NCBI GenBank assembly: GCA_050012855.1
Contig: JBEKGJ010000025.1
Span: 4,927 to 68,926, forward strand
Length of the DNA: 64,000 nt
Reading direction: 5' to 3'
Origin: JAJXZJ01 sp050012855
Lineage (GTDB): Bacteria > Verrucomicrobiota > Verrucomicrobiia > Limisphaerales > J093
The stretch's first letter is position 1. The number at the start of each line of letters is the position of its first letter. The position numbers and the translations under genes are program-made. The notes under the pieces were generated by a model. The model had not been told where the DNA came from. It was given only the letters and a program-made list of their open reading frames with translations, and did no database searches. This document shows positions 40,488 to 48,021 of the stretch, one piece after another.

Positions 40488-41138
40488 TCAGAGGTTCTTC
40501 ACGAGTTCGCTCGCGTCAAAGCGGACCTTGGGCAGCGTGGCGTACTTGTCGGTGGCGGCGCGATAGCCCAGCGCGCAGGCCACCACGGCGGCATAGCCAG
40601 TGCCGGCCAGACCCAGGATCCGGTCGTACTCGGCCGGAACGAAGCCTTCCATCGGGCAGGCGTCCACGCCGAGGAGGGCGGCGCTGGTCAGCAGGTTGCC
40701 CAGCGCGATGTAGGCCTGGCGGGCGGCCCAATGCAGGGCGAGGCTGCTGCGGGGGCCTTGCACCAGGTCACCGATCATCATCTGGCGATACGCCGCCAGT
40801 GCCGCCGCCGGCAGGCCTCGGATCTCGATGGTGCGCGCGATCAACCGGTCCACATCGGCGACGGCGATGACCGTGCGGGCGGTGAACACCACAAAGTGCG
40901 AGGCGTCCACGACCTGCTTCTGTCCCCAGGAATGCGGCAGCAGTTCGGCCCGCCGGGCCGGATCCGCGACCACCAGGAAGCGGTACGGCTGCAGGCCGTA
41001 AGACGAGGGCGACAGGACGAGGGCGGTTTGCAAACTCTGCCAAACGGCTTCCGGAAGTGTCCGGGCGGGGTCGAAGATTTTGGTCGCGTAGCGCCATTCG
41101 AGGGCGTCCAGCAGTTCGCGGGGATCAATCGGTCTCAT
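40488..41138 (-). CDS. NAD(P)H-dependent nitroreductase (NfsB-like)
   Basis: The 216-residue flavoprotein from ATG 41138 shows 'LEWRYATKIFDPARTLPE' (FMN-binding Arg/Thr-Lys), 'ALVLSPSSYGLQPYRFLVV' and the C-terminal 'LGLAGTGYAAVVACALGYRAATDKYATLPKVRFDASELV'. These are NfsB/NfnB signatures for dimeric FMN enzymes that reduce nitroaromatics, quinones or related oxidants. It heads a two-gene operon with a pirin. An in-frame ATG at 41189 exists but is upstream of the predicted transcription start of the sigma-54 promoter. Regulation by the divergent activator is inferred. Confidence 0.92.
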   Translation of the reverse strand: MRPIDPRELLDALEWRYATKIFDPARTLPEAVWQSLQTALVLSPSSYGLQPYRFLVVADPARRAELLPHSWGQKQVVDASHFVVFTARTVIAVADVDRLIARTIEIRGLPAAALAAYRQMMIGDLVQGPRSSLALHWAARQAYIALGNLLTSAALLGVDACPMEGFVPAEYDRILGLAGTGYAAVVACALGYRAATDKYATLPKVRFDASELVKNL

Positions 41139-41191
41139 GGTTGTATGCCAGTCTTGTTCATGAGTGCCATCAGGAGCACTGCGCGCCATCC

Positions 41192-41208
41192 ATGCTACCG
41201 GCGTGCCA
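41192..41208 (-). promoter_or_regulatory. Sigma-54 (-24/-12) promoter of the nitroreductase-pirin operon
   Basis: The minus strand reads TGGCACGCCGGTAGCAT, one mismatch from the TGGCACG-N4-TTGCW consensus and with the obligatory GG and GC dinucleotides ten bases apart. The predicted start near 41182 gives a leader of about 45 nt. The opposite gene encodes a sigma-54 activator. Confidence 0.7.
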
Positions 41209-41304
41209 GGTTGCCCAAGGCCGCAGCGATTTGCGGCAACGATCTGTGAACAGGCGTATTGCGTGATTGGACGGACCCGTCGGCAATAACGGAGTGGACC
41301 ACTG

Positions 41305-41353
41305 ATTTGCGTTGTTCAACGATAATGAGTTGTTAAACCACGCATTTGCGTTG
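41305..41353. promoter_or_regulatory. Putative enhancer sites for the sigma-54 activator
   Basis: Two ATTTGCGTTG copies (41305-41314, 41344-41353) frame two dyads GTTGTTCAAC (41311-41320) and GTTGTTAAAC (41329-41338), spaced 18 bp. They lie 97-161 bp upstream of the sigma-54 promoter, the usual place for an activator, and immediately before the activator gene, allowing autoregulation. Confidence 0.55.
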
Positions 41354-41382
41354 ACGAAGAAAGATGGTAAGCTGCCGAAACC

Positions 41383-42882
41383 ATGGGAAGGCAGAGGACC
41401 CAACGGACCCGGCCGGCCGCAGCAGCGCCGTTGCGGCAGACGGAACTCGAAACCTTGCGCCAGAACCAACGGGCGCTCACCGGGGCCTTGAGCCAGCGCG
41501 AGGAATTCTACCGCGCGGTCCTCGACAGCCTGGCGGAGGGCGTGCTCATCACCAACGCCGACAGCCGCATCATTTACAGCAATGCGGGCGTGACCGCCCT
41601 GTCGGGGTATTCCCGCGAGGAACTGGTCGGGCGGGTCAGTTACGAGGTGCTGTCACCCCGCGCGAACTGGCCGAAGATGCGGCACCGCCTCCGGGAGCGG
41701 TTGACCGGGCGGACCGAGTTCTACGAACACGAGCTGGTATGCCAGGACGGTTCAATCCGCTGGATCGCGGTCCGGGCCTCCCCCTACCGCAACGCCCAGG
41801 GCGAAATCGTGGGAACGGTGGGTGCTTTGAGCTGCATCAACCAGTTGAAAAGCCTGGAGCAGCAGAACGCCTACTTGCAGGACGAAATCCGCGCCGAAGG
41901 CCAGTTTGGCGACATCGTCGGGTCCAGCCCGTCGCTGGTGAAGGTTCTCGAACAGATCAAGCTGGTGGCGCCCACGGAAGCGAGTGTGCTCATCCTGGGC
42001 GAGTCCGGCAGCGGCAAGGAACTGGTGGCCCGCGCCATCCACGACCACGGCGCCCGCCGCGGCCAGCCGCTGGTTCGCGTGAACTGCGCCAGCATCCCGA
42101 AAGAGTTGTTCGAAAGCGAGTTCTTTGGCCACGTTCGCGGCGCGTTCACCGGGGCGATCAGGGACCGCGTCGGGCGGTTCGAACTCGCCCATGGTGGCAC
42201 ACTGTTCCTCGACGAGGTCGGCGAAATCCCGCTCGATCTGCAGAGCAAGCTCCTTCGCGTCCTGCAGGAGGGCCAATTCGAGAAGGTTGGCGAGGACCGT
42301 ACCCGCGCGGTAAATGTCCGCATCCTCGCGGCGACGAACCGCGAGCTGTTGAGCGACGTGCGGGCCGGCCGCTTCCGACAGGATCTCTATTACCGCCTGA
42401 GCGTGTTCCCGATCGAAATGCCGCCGCTACGTGAGCGTCCCGAGGACATCGTGCCGCTGGCCGTCCATTTCATGAACCGGTCGGCCCGGCAGCTAGGCCT
42501 GGCGTTGCCGCGCCTCGGGGAGGAGGGCCGGCGTGCCTTGGAGGATTACGACTGGCCGGGCAATGTCCGCGAACTCCAGAATGTGATCGAGCGGGCGGTG
42601 ATCATGGCGCGGGGCGGCGAACTCCGGTTCCGCCTCGGCGAACCCGTTCCGTCCCCGGCTGGTGGGAAACTGATCCCGTCTCCCGGGCCCCTGGCGGCGG
42701 CGCCGACGCGGCTGGCGGACCTCAAGCGGAGCGAGCGAGCCCTGATCGAAGAGGCCCTGCGCCAGACCCGGGGAAAGGTTTACGGTCCGGATGGTGCGGC
42801 GGCAAAACTGGGCGCCAAACCCACGACGCTGCTCTCGAAAATCCAGCGCCTGGGCATACCACGGTGGCCGGTAGCCGCGTGA
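41383..42882 (+). CDS. Sigma-54-dependent Fis-family transcriptional activator with PAS domain
   Basis: The 499-residue protein has a coiled coil (about 15-40), a PAS domain ('FYRAVLDSLAEGVLITNADSRIIYSN', about 40-160), an AAA+ domain with Walker A 'GESGSGKELVARAIH', the sigma-54-contacting loop 'GAFTGA', Walker B 'GTLFLDEVGE' and the arginine finger region 'RFRQDLYYRLSVFPIEMPPLRER', and a C-terminal Fis-type helix-turn-helix ending 'AAAKLGAKPTTLLSKIQRLGI', similar to FhlA/NorR-type activators. All ATPase motifs are intact. It is divergent from the nitroreductase-pirin operon, which carries a -24/-12 promoter, so it likely senses a redox or small-molecule signal through PAS. Confidence 0.93.
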   Translation: MGRQRTQRTRPAAAAPLRQTELETLRQNQRALTGALSQREEFYRAVLDSLAEGVLITNADSRIIYSNAGVTALSGYSREELVGRVSYEVLSPRANWPKMRHRLRERLTGRTEFYEHELVCQDGSIRWIAVRASPYRNAQGEIVGTVGALSCINQLKSLEQQNAYLQDEIRAEGQFGDIVGSSPSLVKVLEQIKLVAPTEASVLILGESGSGKELVARAIHDHGARRGQPLVRVNCASIPKELFESEFFGHVRGAFTGAIRDRVGRFELAHGGTLFLDEVGEIPLDLQSKLLRVLQEGQFEKVGEDRTRAVNVRILAATNRELLSDVRAGRFRQDLYYRLSVFPIEMPPLRERPEDIVPLAVHFMNRSARQLGLALPRLGEEGRRALEDYDWPGNVRELQNVIERAVIMARGGELRFRLGEPVPSPAGGKLIPSPGPLAAAPTRLADLKRSERALIEEALRQTRGKVYGPDGAAAKLGAKPTTLLSKIQRLGIPRWPVAA

Positions 42883-42908
42883 CCGGCGCCAGCCGGCTTG
42901 GCCTGGCG

Positions 42909-43724
42909 TCAGCCCTCGAAAGCAAATGCTCCGTAGCCGACCACCCGGTCGCGTGGACCCGCAGTGTCGCCCGAGTTGCGCAGATCAAGTTGGCGGCAGC
43001 ACAGGTTGCGCTGCCGGGCCACCTGGAGCAAACCGCGAATGGGCTTCCAGCCACAGGCCCGCTCCCCGTCAATCCGGTCGGCATCCAAGGCAACGATCGC
43101 GGCCGCCGTTTCAGCGTCCAGCTCCCGGGCCGCGGCGTAATCGTGGTAATGGCTCAGGTCGGAACTCACGACCACGAGTGTCTCCGGCCCGCCCCACAGC
43201 GTGTCGAGCACGTCCACCACCTCCGCATCCCCGGCTTCGCCGACCAGCAGCGGCATGATCGTGAACGCGGCGAGCACGTTTTGGAGGAAGGGCAGTTCGA
43301 CTTCGAGGCAATGCTCGGGCCGGTGTGCGGCCGCCAAATCCTGCACCCGGGAGCCGGCAGTGGCGCGCGCGGTGAGATCGGCGTCCACCGGCACCTGGCC
43401 GAGCGGCGTGGCAAACGCGCTGGCGCCACTCGTTGCCAGTCCGCGGAAGGCAACGTAATGCGCCGGCCCCAGCAGCACGACGCGCCGAATCTGCCCGCGG
43501 ACAGAAGCGAGCGCGGCAAACGCGAACGCGGCAACCGGCCCGGAAAACATGTAACCGGCATGGGGCGCGATGATCGCCTTGGGTGCCAGGCCCCCCGTCG
43601 CGTCGGCGGCCGCCATGAAGCCGGCGATTTCCGCCCGCAATCGGGCCGGCTCGGCCGGATAAAACCGTCCGGCCTGCGCCGCTGGCCGCACGCCGCCGGC
43701 CGTCTCCACTGAACGATGGTTCAT
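42909..43724 (-). CDS. amrB: AmmeMemoRadiSam system protein B (Memo family)
   Basis: The 271-residue Memo-family protein starts at ATG 43724 (MNHRSVETAGGVRPAAQAGRF). 'AGRFYPAEPARLRAEI', 'KAIIAPHAGYMFSGPVAAFAF', 'RRVVLLGPAHYVAFRGLA' and 'VVVSSDLSHYHDYAAAREL' contain the conserved histidines of the metal site shared with class III extradiol dioxygenases. The gene lies five bases downstream of the radical-SAM gene, so they are one operon. In this system B, radical SAM and an AMMECR1 (A) protein usually travel together; A is not here. The biochemical role is unsettled. Confidence 0.93.
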   Translation of the reverse strand: MNHRSVETAGGVRPAAQAGRFYPAEPARLRAEIAGFMAAADATGGLAPKAIIAPHAGYMFSGPVAAFAFAALASVRGQIRRVVLLGPAHYVAFRGLATSGASAFATPLGQVPVDADLTARATAGSRVQDLAAAHRPEHCLEVELPFLQNVLAAFTIMPLLVGEAGDAEVVDVLDTLWGGPETLVVVSSDLSHYHDYAAARELDAETAAAIVALDADRIDGERACGWKPIRGLLQVARQRNLCCRQLDLRNSGDTAGPRDRVVGYGAFAFEG

Positions 43725-43729
43725 TTTGT

Positions 43730-44827
43730 TCACAGCGATGGCGCCTGGTCCCTCGGCGGTCCCCAGATTCCCGGAACGCGGCGACCGCAGTTCGGGCAAT
43801 TGCCGTTCGCCCCGAGCCGGTTGTCCAAGACATGAAACCCGCGCCGCTCGATCAACGTCGCGCCGCACCCGGGGCAACGAGTATTCTCCCACCCGCCCAC
43901 GCCACCCGGCTGGTTGCCGGCATACACGAAGCGCAAGCCCTCGGCGCGCCCGATTTCGGCCGCGCGCAGCAGGTCGTCGGTCGCCGTTGCGCGTGGCCCG
44001 GCCATCCGGTAGTCCGGGTGGAATGCGGTCACATGCCACGGGATGTCCTGGCTGACGCCGGCGAGAAAATGCGTCAGGTCGCGCAGCTCGTCCTCCCCGT
44101 CGTTGAATCCTGGGACAAGCAGGGTGACGACTTCCAGCCACAGACCGCGGGCGTGGATCAGGCGGATGGTTTCCGTCACCCGCGCCAGCGTGCCGCCCAG
44201 CGTGCGATAGCGACGGTCATCGAAGGTTTTCAAATCCACCTTGATGGCGGCCAGCCACGGGTGGAGAAAATCGAGCGCCTCGGGGGTGGCGTTGCCGTTC
44301 GAAACGAATGCGCACAGCAGGCCGGCGGCGCGCGCGTGCTCGAACACCGCCGCGGCCCATTCGGCGGTAATGAGCGGTTCGTTGTAACTCGACACCACCA
44401 GCCGCGCGCCGGAACGCCGGGCGGCGCCGACGAGTTGTTCCGGGGTGGCACTCTGCATGGGCGCGCCCGCCGTCTCATCGCGCAACGCCTGGCTGGTCAT
44501 CCAATTCTGACAATAGGCGCAGTGAAAATCACAACCAAGCATCCCGAAGGTGAGCGCGCCACTGCCCGGGAGCAGATGGAAGAAGGGCTTCTTCTCGACC
44601 GGATCACAGGCAACGCCGGCGACGTAACCGAACGGGACGCGCAACTGCCCGCCGTCGTTGAAGCGCACCTGGCAGACCCCGCGCCGGCCGGGGGCGAGGA
44701 GGCACCGGTGCCCGCAAGCGACGCAGCGGACCTTTCCGCCTTCGGAACGCCACAGCCGGCCGACCGTCGTGTGCCGGTCGAGCCGGGCGGCGAGGCTGTT
44801 TGTTGATGGCGGCGAAGTCATGACCAT
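43730..44827 (-). CDS. amrS: AmmeMemoRadiSam system radical SAM enzyme
   Basis: The 365-residue protein shows an N-terminal zinc-like cysteine cluster ('VRCVACGHRCLLAPGRRGVC'), the radical-SAM motif 'GCDFHCAYCQNWMTSQ', 'VVSSYNEPLITAEWA', and a C-terminal second zinc-ribbon ('TRCPGCGATLI' and 'NCPNCGRRVPGIWG'). This matches the AmmeMemoRadiSam system radical SAM family (related to pyruvate formate-lyase activating enzymes). It precedes the Memo gene, supporting a two-component module. Start at 44827 or two codons later. Confidence 0.93.
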   Translation of the reverse strand: MVMTSPPSTNSLAARLDRHTTVGRLWRSEGGKVRCVACGHRCLLAPGRRGVCQVRFNDGGQLRVPFGYVAGVACDPVEKKPFFHLLPGSGALTFGMLGCDFHCAYCQNWMTSQALRDETAGAPMQSATPEQLVGAARRSGARLVVSSYNEPLITAEWAAAVFEHARAAGLLCAFVSNGNATPEALDFLHPWLAAIKVDLKTFDDRRYRTLGGTLARVTETIRLIHARGLWLEVVTLLVPGFNDGEDELRDLTHFLAGVSQDIPWHVTAFHPDYRMAGPRATATDDLLRAAEIGRAEGLRFVYAGNQPGGVGGWENTRCPGCGATLIERRGFHVLDNRLGANGNCPNCGRRVPGIWGPPRDQAPSL

Positions 44828-44866
44828 TTCGACCTCCCCGAGCCTACACCGATTTGGCCCTCGCGC

Positions 44867-45050
44867 CTAGTGTGGTGTCTCAGAATTGCCTGCACCTTGG
44901 GGTGCCAAAGCGCCAGAGGGCTGGCGCACTCCAAGACGCTGGCGCGCCCGCCGATGAGCCAGAAAACGCGAAGCGTCTTGGAGTGCCGTAGTCCGCTACC
45001 GCTTTCCACCGCCGGCGAAAGGTGCTGGCAATTATGAGACCCACTACTAG
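44867..45050. mobile_element. 184-bp MITE-like element with 30-bp terminal inverted repeats
   Basis: Left end CTAGTGTGGTGTCTCAGAAT (44867 onward, 30 bases) and right end (45021-45050) are inverted repeats matching at about 24 of 30 positions, both ending in CTAG, which as a palindrome could be a four-base target duplication. Inside, GCACTCCAAGACGCT (44926-44940) pairs exactly with 44972-44986, giving a 15-bp stem with a 31-nt loop. There is no transposase. A CTAG duplication would be compatible with mobilisation by IS5-type enzymes that target YTAR, as inference. Confidence 0.75.
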
Positions 45051-45112
45051 CGCCAACGGGATGGGATTTTGGCTGACGTATTCCGCCGGCGACCCTATGC
45101 TCCGCGCAATTC

Positions 45113-46429
45113 ATGGGCTTGGCTGAACAGGTGAGACAGGCGGGCGTTGTTGGCGCCGGTGGCGGCGGTTTCCCCACCCACGTCAAGCTGGCGGCGCGGG
45201 CCGACACGGTGATTGCGAACGGCGCCGAGTGCGAGCCGCTCCTGCACAAGGACGCCGCCGTAATGGAACACCACGCGGCGGAGCTCGTTCGCGGGGTGGA
45301 ACTCGTCATGGCCGCCGTCGGCGCAGGCACCGGCGTCATCGCCATCAAAGCCAAGAATCACCACGCGGTCGAAAAGGTCGAGGAGGCGTGCCAGGGGCGG
45401 CGCGTGCGCGTGCAGTTGCTCGGCGATTATTATCCGGCGGGCGATGAGTTCGACCTCGTACATACCGTGACGGACCGGTTGATTCCACCGGCCGGCCTGC
45501 CCATCCAGGTCGGTGTCGTGGTCAACAATGTGGAGACGCTGGTAAACATCGCGGCCGCGGCCGACGGCCAGCCGGTGACGCGCAAGACCCTCACACTGGC
45601 CGGCGCCGTGAAACGACCCGTCACCCTGGCGGTCCCGTTGGGCACGACGTTCCGTGAGGCCATCGCGGCGGCGGGCGGATTCGCCACCGACGATCCGGTG
45701 CTGTTCCTCGGCGGTTTGATGATGGGCGAAACCACGGAGAACCTCGACACTCCAATCACCAAGACGACGACCGGTGTGGTGGTGTTGCCACGCGATCACC
45801 ACGTGGCGCAGCGCAAGCTTCAGCCGGTGCCGGCGCAGGACCGCATTGGCAAGTCGGCCTGCGACCAGTGCCGTTATTGCACGGAGTATTGCCCCCGTTT
45901 TCTGCTCGGTTACGCGGTCGAGCCGCACCAGGTCATGCGCAGTCTCGCCTTCACCGCCACCGGTGCCGCGCGCTGGAACGAATGGGCCTCGCTTTGCTGC
46001 GCCTGCGGCCTGTGCACGCTCTTCGCCTGCCCGGAAGAACTGTTTCCCAAGGAAGCCTGCGACCGCGCGAAGGCCGAACTTCGTCGGGTCGGTGTAAAAT
46101 GGACGGGGCCGATGACCGTCAAGCCCCACCCGATGCGCGAGGGGCGCCGCGTGCCGATCAAGTCATTGATGCACCGGCTGCACGTGGAATCGTTCAATCA
46201 CCCCGCGCCGTGGGAACCGATCGAGGTCCGGCCCGCGCGGGTCATTCTGCCGTTGAAACAAAACGCCGGCGCCGCCAATGAACCTGCCGTCAGGCCCGGC
46301 GACCGCGTGGCGGTTGGTCAACCGCTGGCCATGCCGCCTGCCAACGCGCTGGGCGCGCCGGTCCACGCGCCGTTTGCCGGTCGCGTGGTGAGCGTGGACG
46401 GCCACATTGTCCTGGAGCGAATCCCATGA
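45113..46429 (+). CDS. pduS: PduS-like electron-transfer flavoprotein of bacterial microcompartments
   Basis: The 438-residue protein resembles PduS, the cobalamin reductase or electron-transfer protein of microcompartments, and RnfC. 'GVVGAGGGGFPTHVKL' is the FMN-binding loop of the SLBB/Rnf C-like domain and 'ANGAECEPLLHKDAAVM' follows. Two ferredoxin-type clusters are visible: 'KSACDQCRYCTEYCPRF' and 'LCCACGLCTLFACPEELF'. A barrel-sandwich domain closes the protein ('GDRVAVGQPLAMPPANALG' and 'HAPFAGRVVSVDG'). It overlaps the next gene, a trimeric shell protein, by four bases. No enzyme or other shell genes of a compartment are nearby, which is unusual. Confidence 0.88.
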   Translation: MGLAEQVRQAGVVGAGGGGFPTHVKLAARADTVIANGAECEPLLHKDAAVMEHHAAELVRGVELVMAAVGAGTGVIAIKAKNHHAVEKVEEACQGRRVRVQLLGDYYPAGDEFDLVHTVTDRLIPPAGLPIQVGVVVNNVETLVNIAAAADGQPVTRKTLTLAGAVKRPVTLAVPLGTTFREAIAAAGGFATDDPVLFLGGLMMGETTENLDTPITKTTTGVVVLPRDHHVAQRKLQPVPAQDRIGKSACDQCRYCTEYCPRFLLGYAVEPHQVMRSLAFTATGAARWNEWASLCCACGLCTLFACPEELFPKEACDRAKAELRRVGVKWTGPMTVKPHPMREGRRVPIKSLMHRLHVESFNHPAPWEPIEVRPARVILPLKQNAGAANEPAVRPGDRVAVGQPLAMPPANALGAPVHAPFAGRVVSVDGHIVLERIP

Positions 46430-46977
46430 GTGAGAAATCCATCGGGCTGATCGAGCTGTCGAGCGTCGCCGCCGGTTTCGTGGTGGCCGACACCATGCTG
46501 AAGGCGGGGAACGTGCGGCTGTTGCTGTCGCGTTCGATTTGTTCGGGCAAATACATGGTGCTGGTCGGCGGCGAAACGGCAGAGGTCGCGGCCGCCGTGG
46601 TGGCCGGCGCGGAGGCGGCCGACGGCTGTCTGATTGCGTGCTTCACCATCCCGAATGTCCATCCCGACGTGATCGCCGCCTTGGGCCGGACGGCACCGGT
46701 GACGCCCGACGGGGCGTTGGGAATCCTCGAATCCTTCAACGTCGCCACGTTGCTTGAAGGGGCCGATGCCGCGGCCAAGGCCGCCGCCGTGACCTTGCTG
46801 GAAATCCGGCTGGCGATGGCGCTCGGTGGCAAGGCATTTTGCACCATGACGGGCGACGTCGGCTCGGTGCAATCCGCCGTCGCGGCGGGCCGGCGGGTCA
46901 TCGCCGAGGCCGGGGCGTTGGTAAACGCCGTCGTGATTTCACGGCCGCACCCGGACGTTTACCGCGAGGTGATTTAG
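46426..46977 (+). CDS. pduT: PduT-like tandem-BMC shell protein with iron-sulfur cysteine
   Basis: The 183-residue protein has two BMC domains, 'SIGLIELSSVAAGFVVADTMLKAGNVRLL' and the C-terminal 'GALGILESFNVATLLEGADAA', as in trimeric BMC-T shell proteins. 'LSRSICSGKYMVLVGGE' places Cys39 at the expected pore position where PduT binds a 4Fe-4S cluster. PduT and PduS are thought to move electrons across the compartment shell, and here their genes overlap. The usual BMC-H and BMC-P shell genes are missing from the window. Confidence 0.9.
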   Translation: MSEKSIGLIELSSVAAGFVVADTMLKAGNVRLLLSRSICSGKYMVLVGGETAEVAAAVVAGAEAADGCLIACFTIPNVHPDVIAALGRTAPVTPDGALGILESFNVATLLEGADAAAKAAAVTLLEIRLAMALGGKAFCTMTGDVGSVQSAVAAGRRVIAEAGALVNAVVISRPHPDVYREVI

Positions 46978-46985
46978 CTGGAATA

Positions 46986-47131
46986 GCCGCGAAAAGGCGC
47001 AAGAGGCACAAAATCCGAGGATGGAAAAACGTCGGGCAAGGCAGTTCGCGGCACGATTCAGAAACGGTAAGACGCGGCTCAAAACAGCGAATGGAGCTGG
47101 TTCTTCTGTGCTTTTTGCGCGTTTTTGCGGC
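46986..47131. repeat. Imperfect 25-bp inverted repeat in the spacer after pduT
   Basis: GCCGCGAAAAGGCGCAAGAG (46986 onward) pairs with the reverse complement of TGTGCTTTTTGCGCGTTTTT (47107 onward), 21 of 25 bases matching. The spacer to the peroxiredoxin gene carries nothing else recognisable. It looks like a small dispersed repeat rather than a terminator, since about 100 bp separate the arms. Confidence 0.5.
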
Positions 47132-47234
47132 AACTCCCTCGCGGTTTCAGCGGAGCGCCCCCGCGCCTTCGTCAGGACACAAGAAACCGGACGGAACGCG
47201 CGTCCCGCCCGGCTGGAAAATCAAACGCTCCCGC

Positions 47235-47714
47235 CTACTGCAGCTTCGCAAGGACGGCCTTGATGGCGTCAAAGTTCGGCAGGTCCTTGGGCGTCGCCGT
47301 CTGTTCGCTGTACTGAACGACGCCCTGCTTGTCAATCACGAACGCCGCGCGCGCCGAGGTCGAGCCCAGCCCCGCGAGGTCCGGCAGCAACACGCCGTAA
47401 TCGGCGGCGGTCTTCTTGTTCAAATCGCTCGCCAGCCGCACGGCAATCTTTTCCTTCAGGGCCCACGCCTCCTGGGCAAACGGGCTGTCCACGCTCACGC
47501 CGATCACGTCGGCGTTGAGGTGGGTGTAGGCGTTGAGGCCGCCGGAGATGTCGCACATCTCCCTGGTGCAGACCCCCGTGAACGCCAGCGGGAAGAAGAG
47601 CAGCACGGTGTTCTTGCTGCCGAAGTTCGCGCTGAGTTTCACGTCAACAACGCCGCCAGCAGCCTTGAATTTGAGGGTGAAGTCGGGGGCTATGGTTCCA
47701 ACCGGGATAGGCAT
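47235..47714 (-). CDS. Peroxiredoxin (AhpC/TSA, AhpE-like)
   Basis: A single-domain peroxiredoxin starting at ATG 47714 (MPIPVGTIAPDFTLKFKAAG). The peroxidatic cysteine lies in 'PLAFTGVCTREMCDISGGL', the PxxxT/SxxC motif with a second nearby Cys, as in AhpE- or PrxQ-type enzymes. 'VIGVSVDSPFAQEAWALKEK' and 'AADYGVLLPDLAGLGSTSARAAFVIDKQG' complete the fold. It detoxifies peroxides in the cytoplasm with thioredoxin or mycoredoxin-like partners. The longer frame begins with TTG and is not preferred. Confidence 0.92.
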   Translation of the reverse strand: MPIPVGTIAPDFTLKFKAAGGVVDVKLSANFGSKNTVLLFFPLAFTGVCTREMCDISGGLNAYTHLNADVIGVSVDSPFAQEAWALKEKIAVRLASDLNKKTAADYGVLLPDLAGLGSTSARAAFVIDKQGVVQYSEQTATPKDLPNFDAIKAVLAKLQ

Positions 47715-47835
47715 AATCAAAACAAGGTTCGAGGTTCAGTCCGATTCAATGACGGTCAAACAAGTAGGCCGGCCGCCGCGGCGTGTCAAATCGGCGCGCA
47801 CATCGGTGGTGTCCTGATTTCCGCCGTCAAGCGGC

Positions 47836-47857
47836 GTTTGGAGTCCCGGCTTCAGCC
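47836..47857. repeat. Copy 2 of the dispersed intergenic repeat
   Basis: Exact 22-base match to 34172-34193 with similarity continuing downstream. It lies upstream of the RlmI-like gene. Confidence 0.65.
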
Positions 47858-48021
47858 GGCTGGGACGGCCTCAAGGCGGAACTCCGAGCGAAGTGCACAC
47901 CGTCGCCCCGCCCGGGGGCTGCAGTCAGGACACTGCCCTCACATTTGGCTTTCCCCGGGCCACCGGTTCTGGCTTCATGACCGACGGCCATCAAGGCCGC
48001 AGTCAAACTGTTTACAAACAC

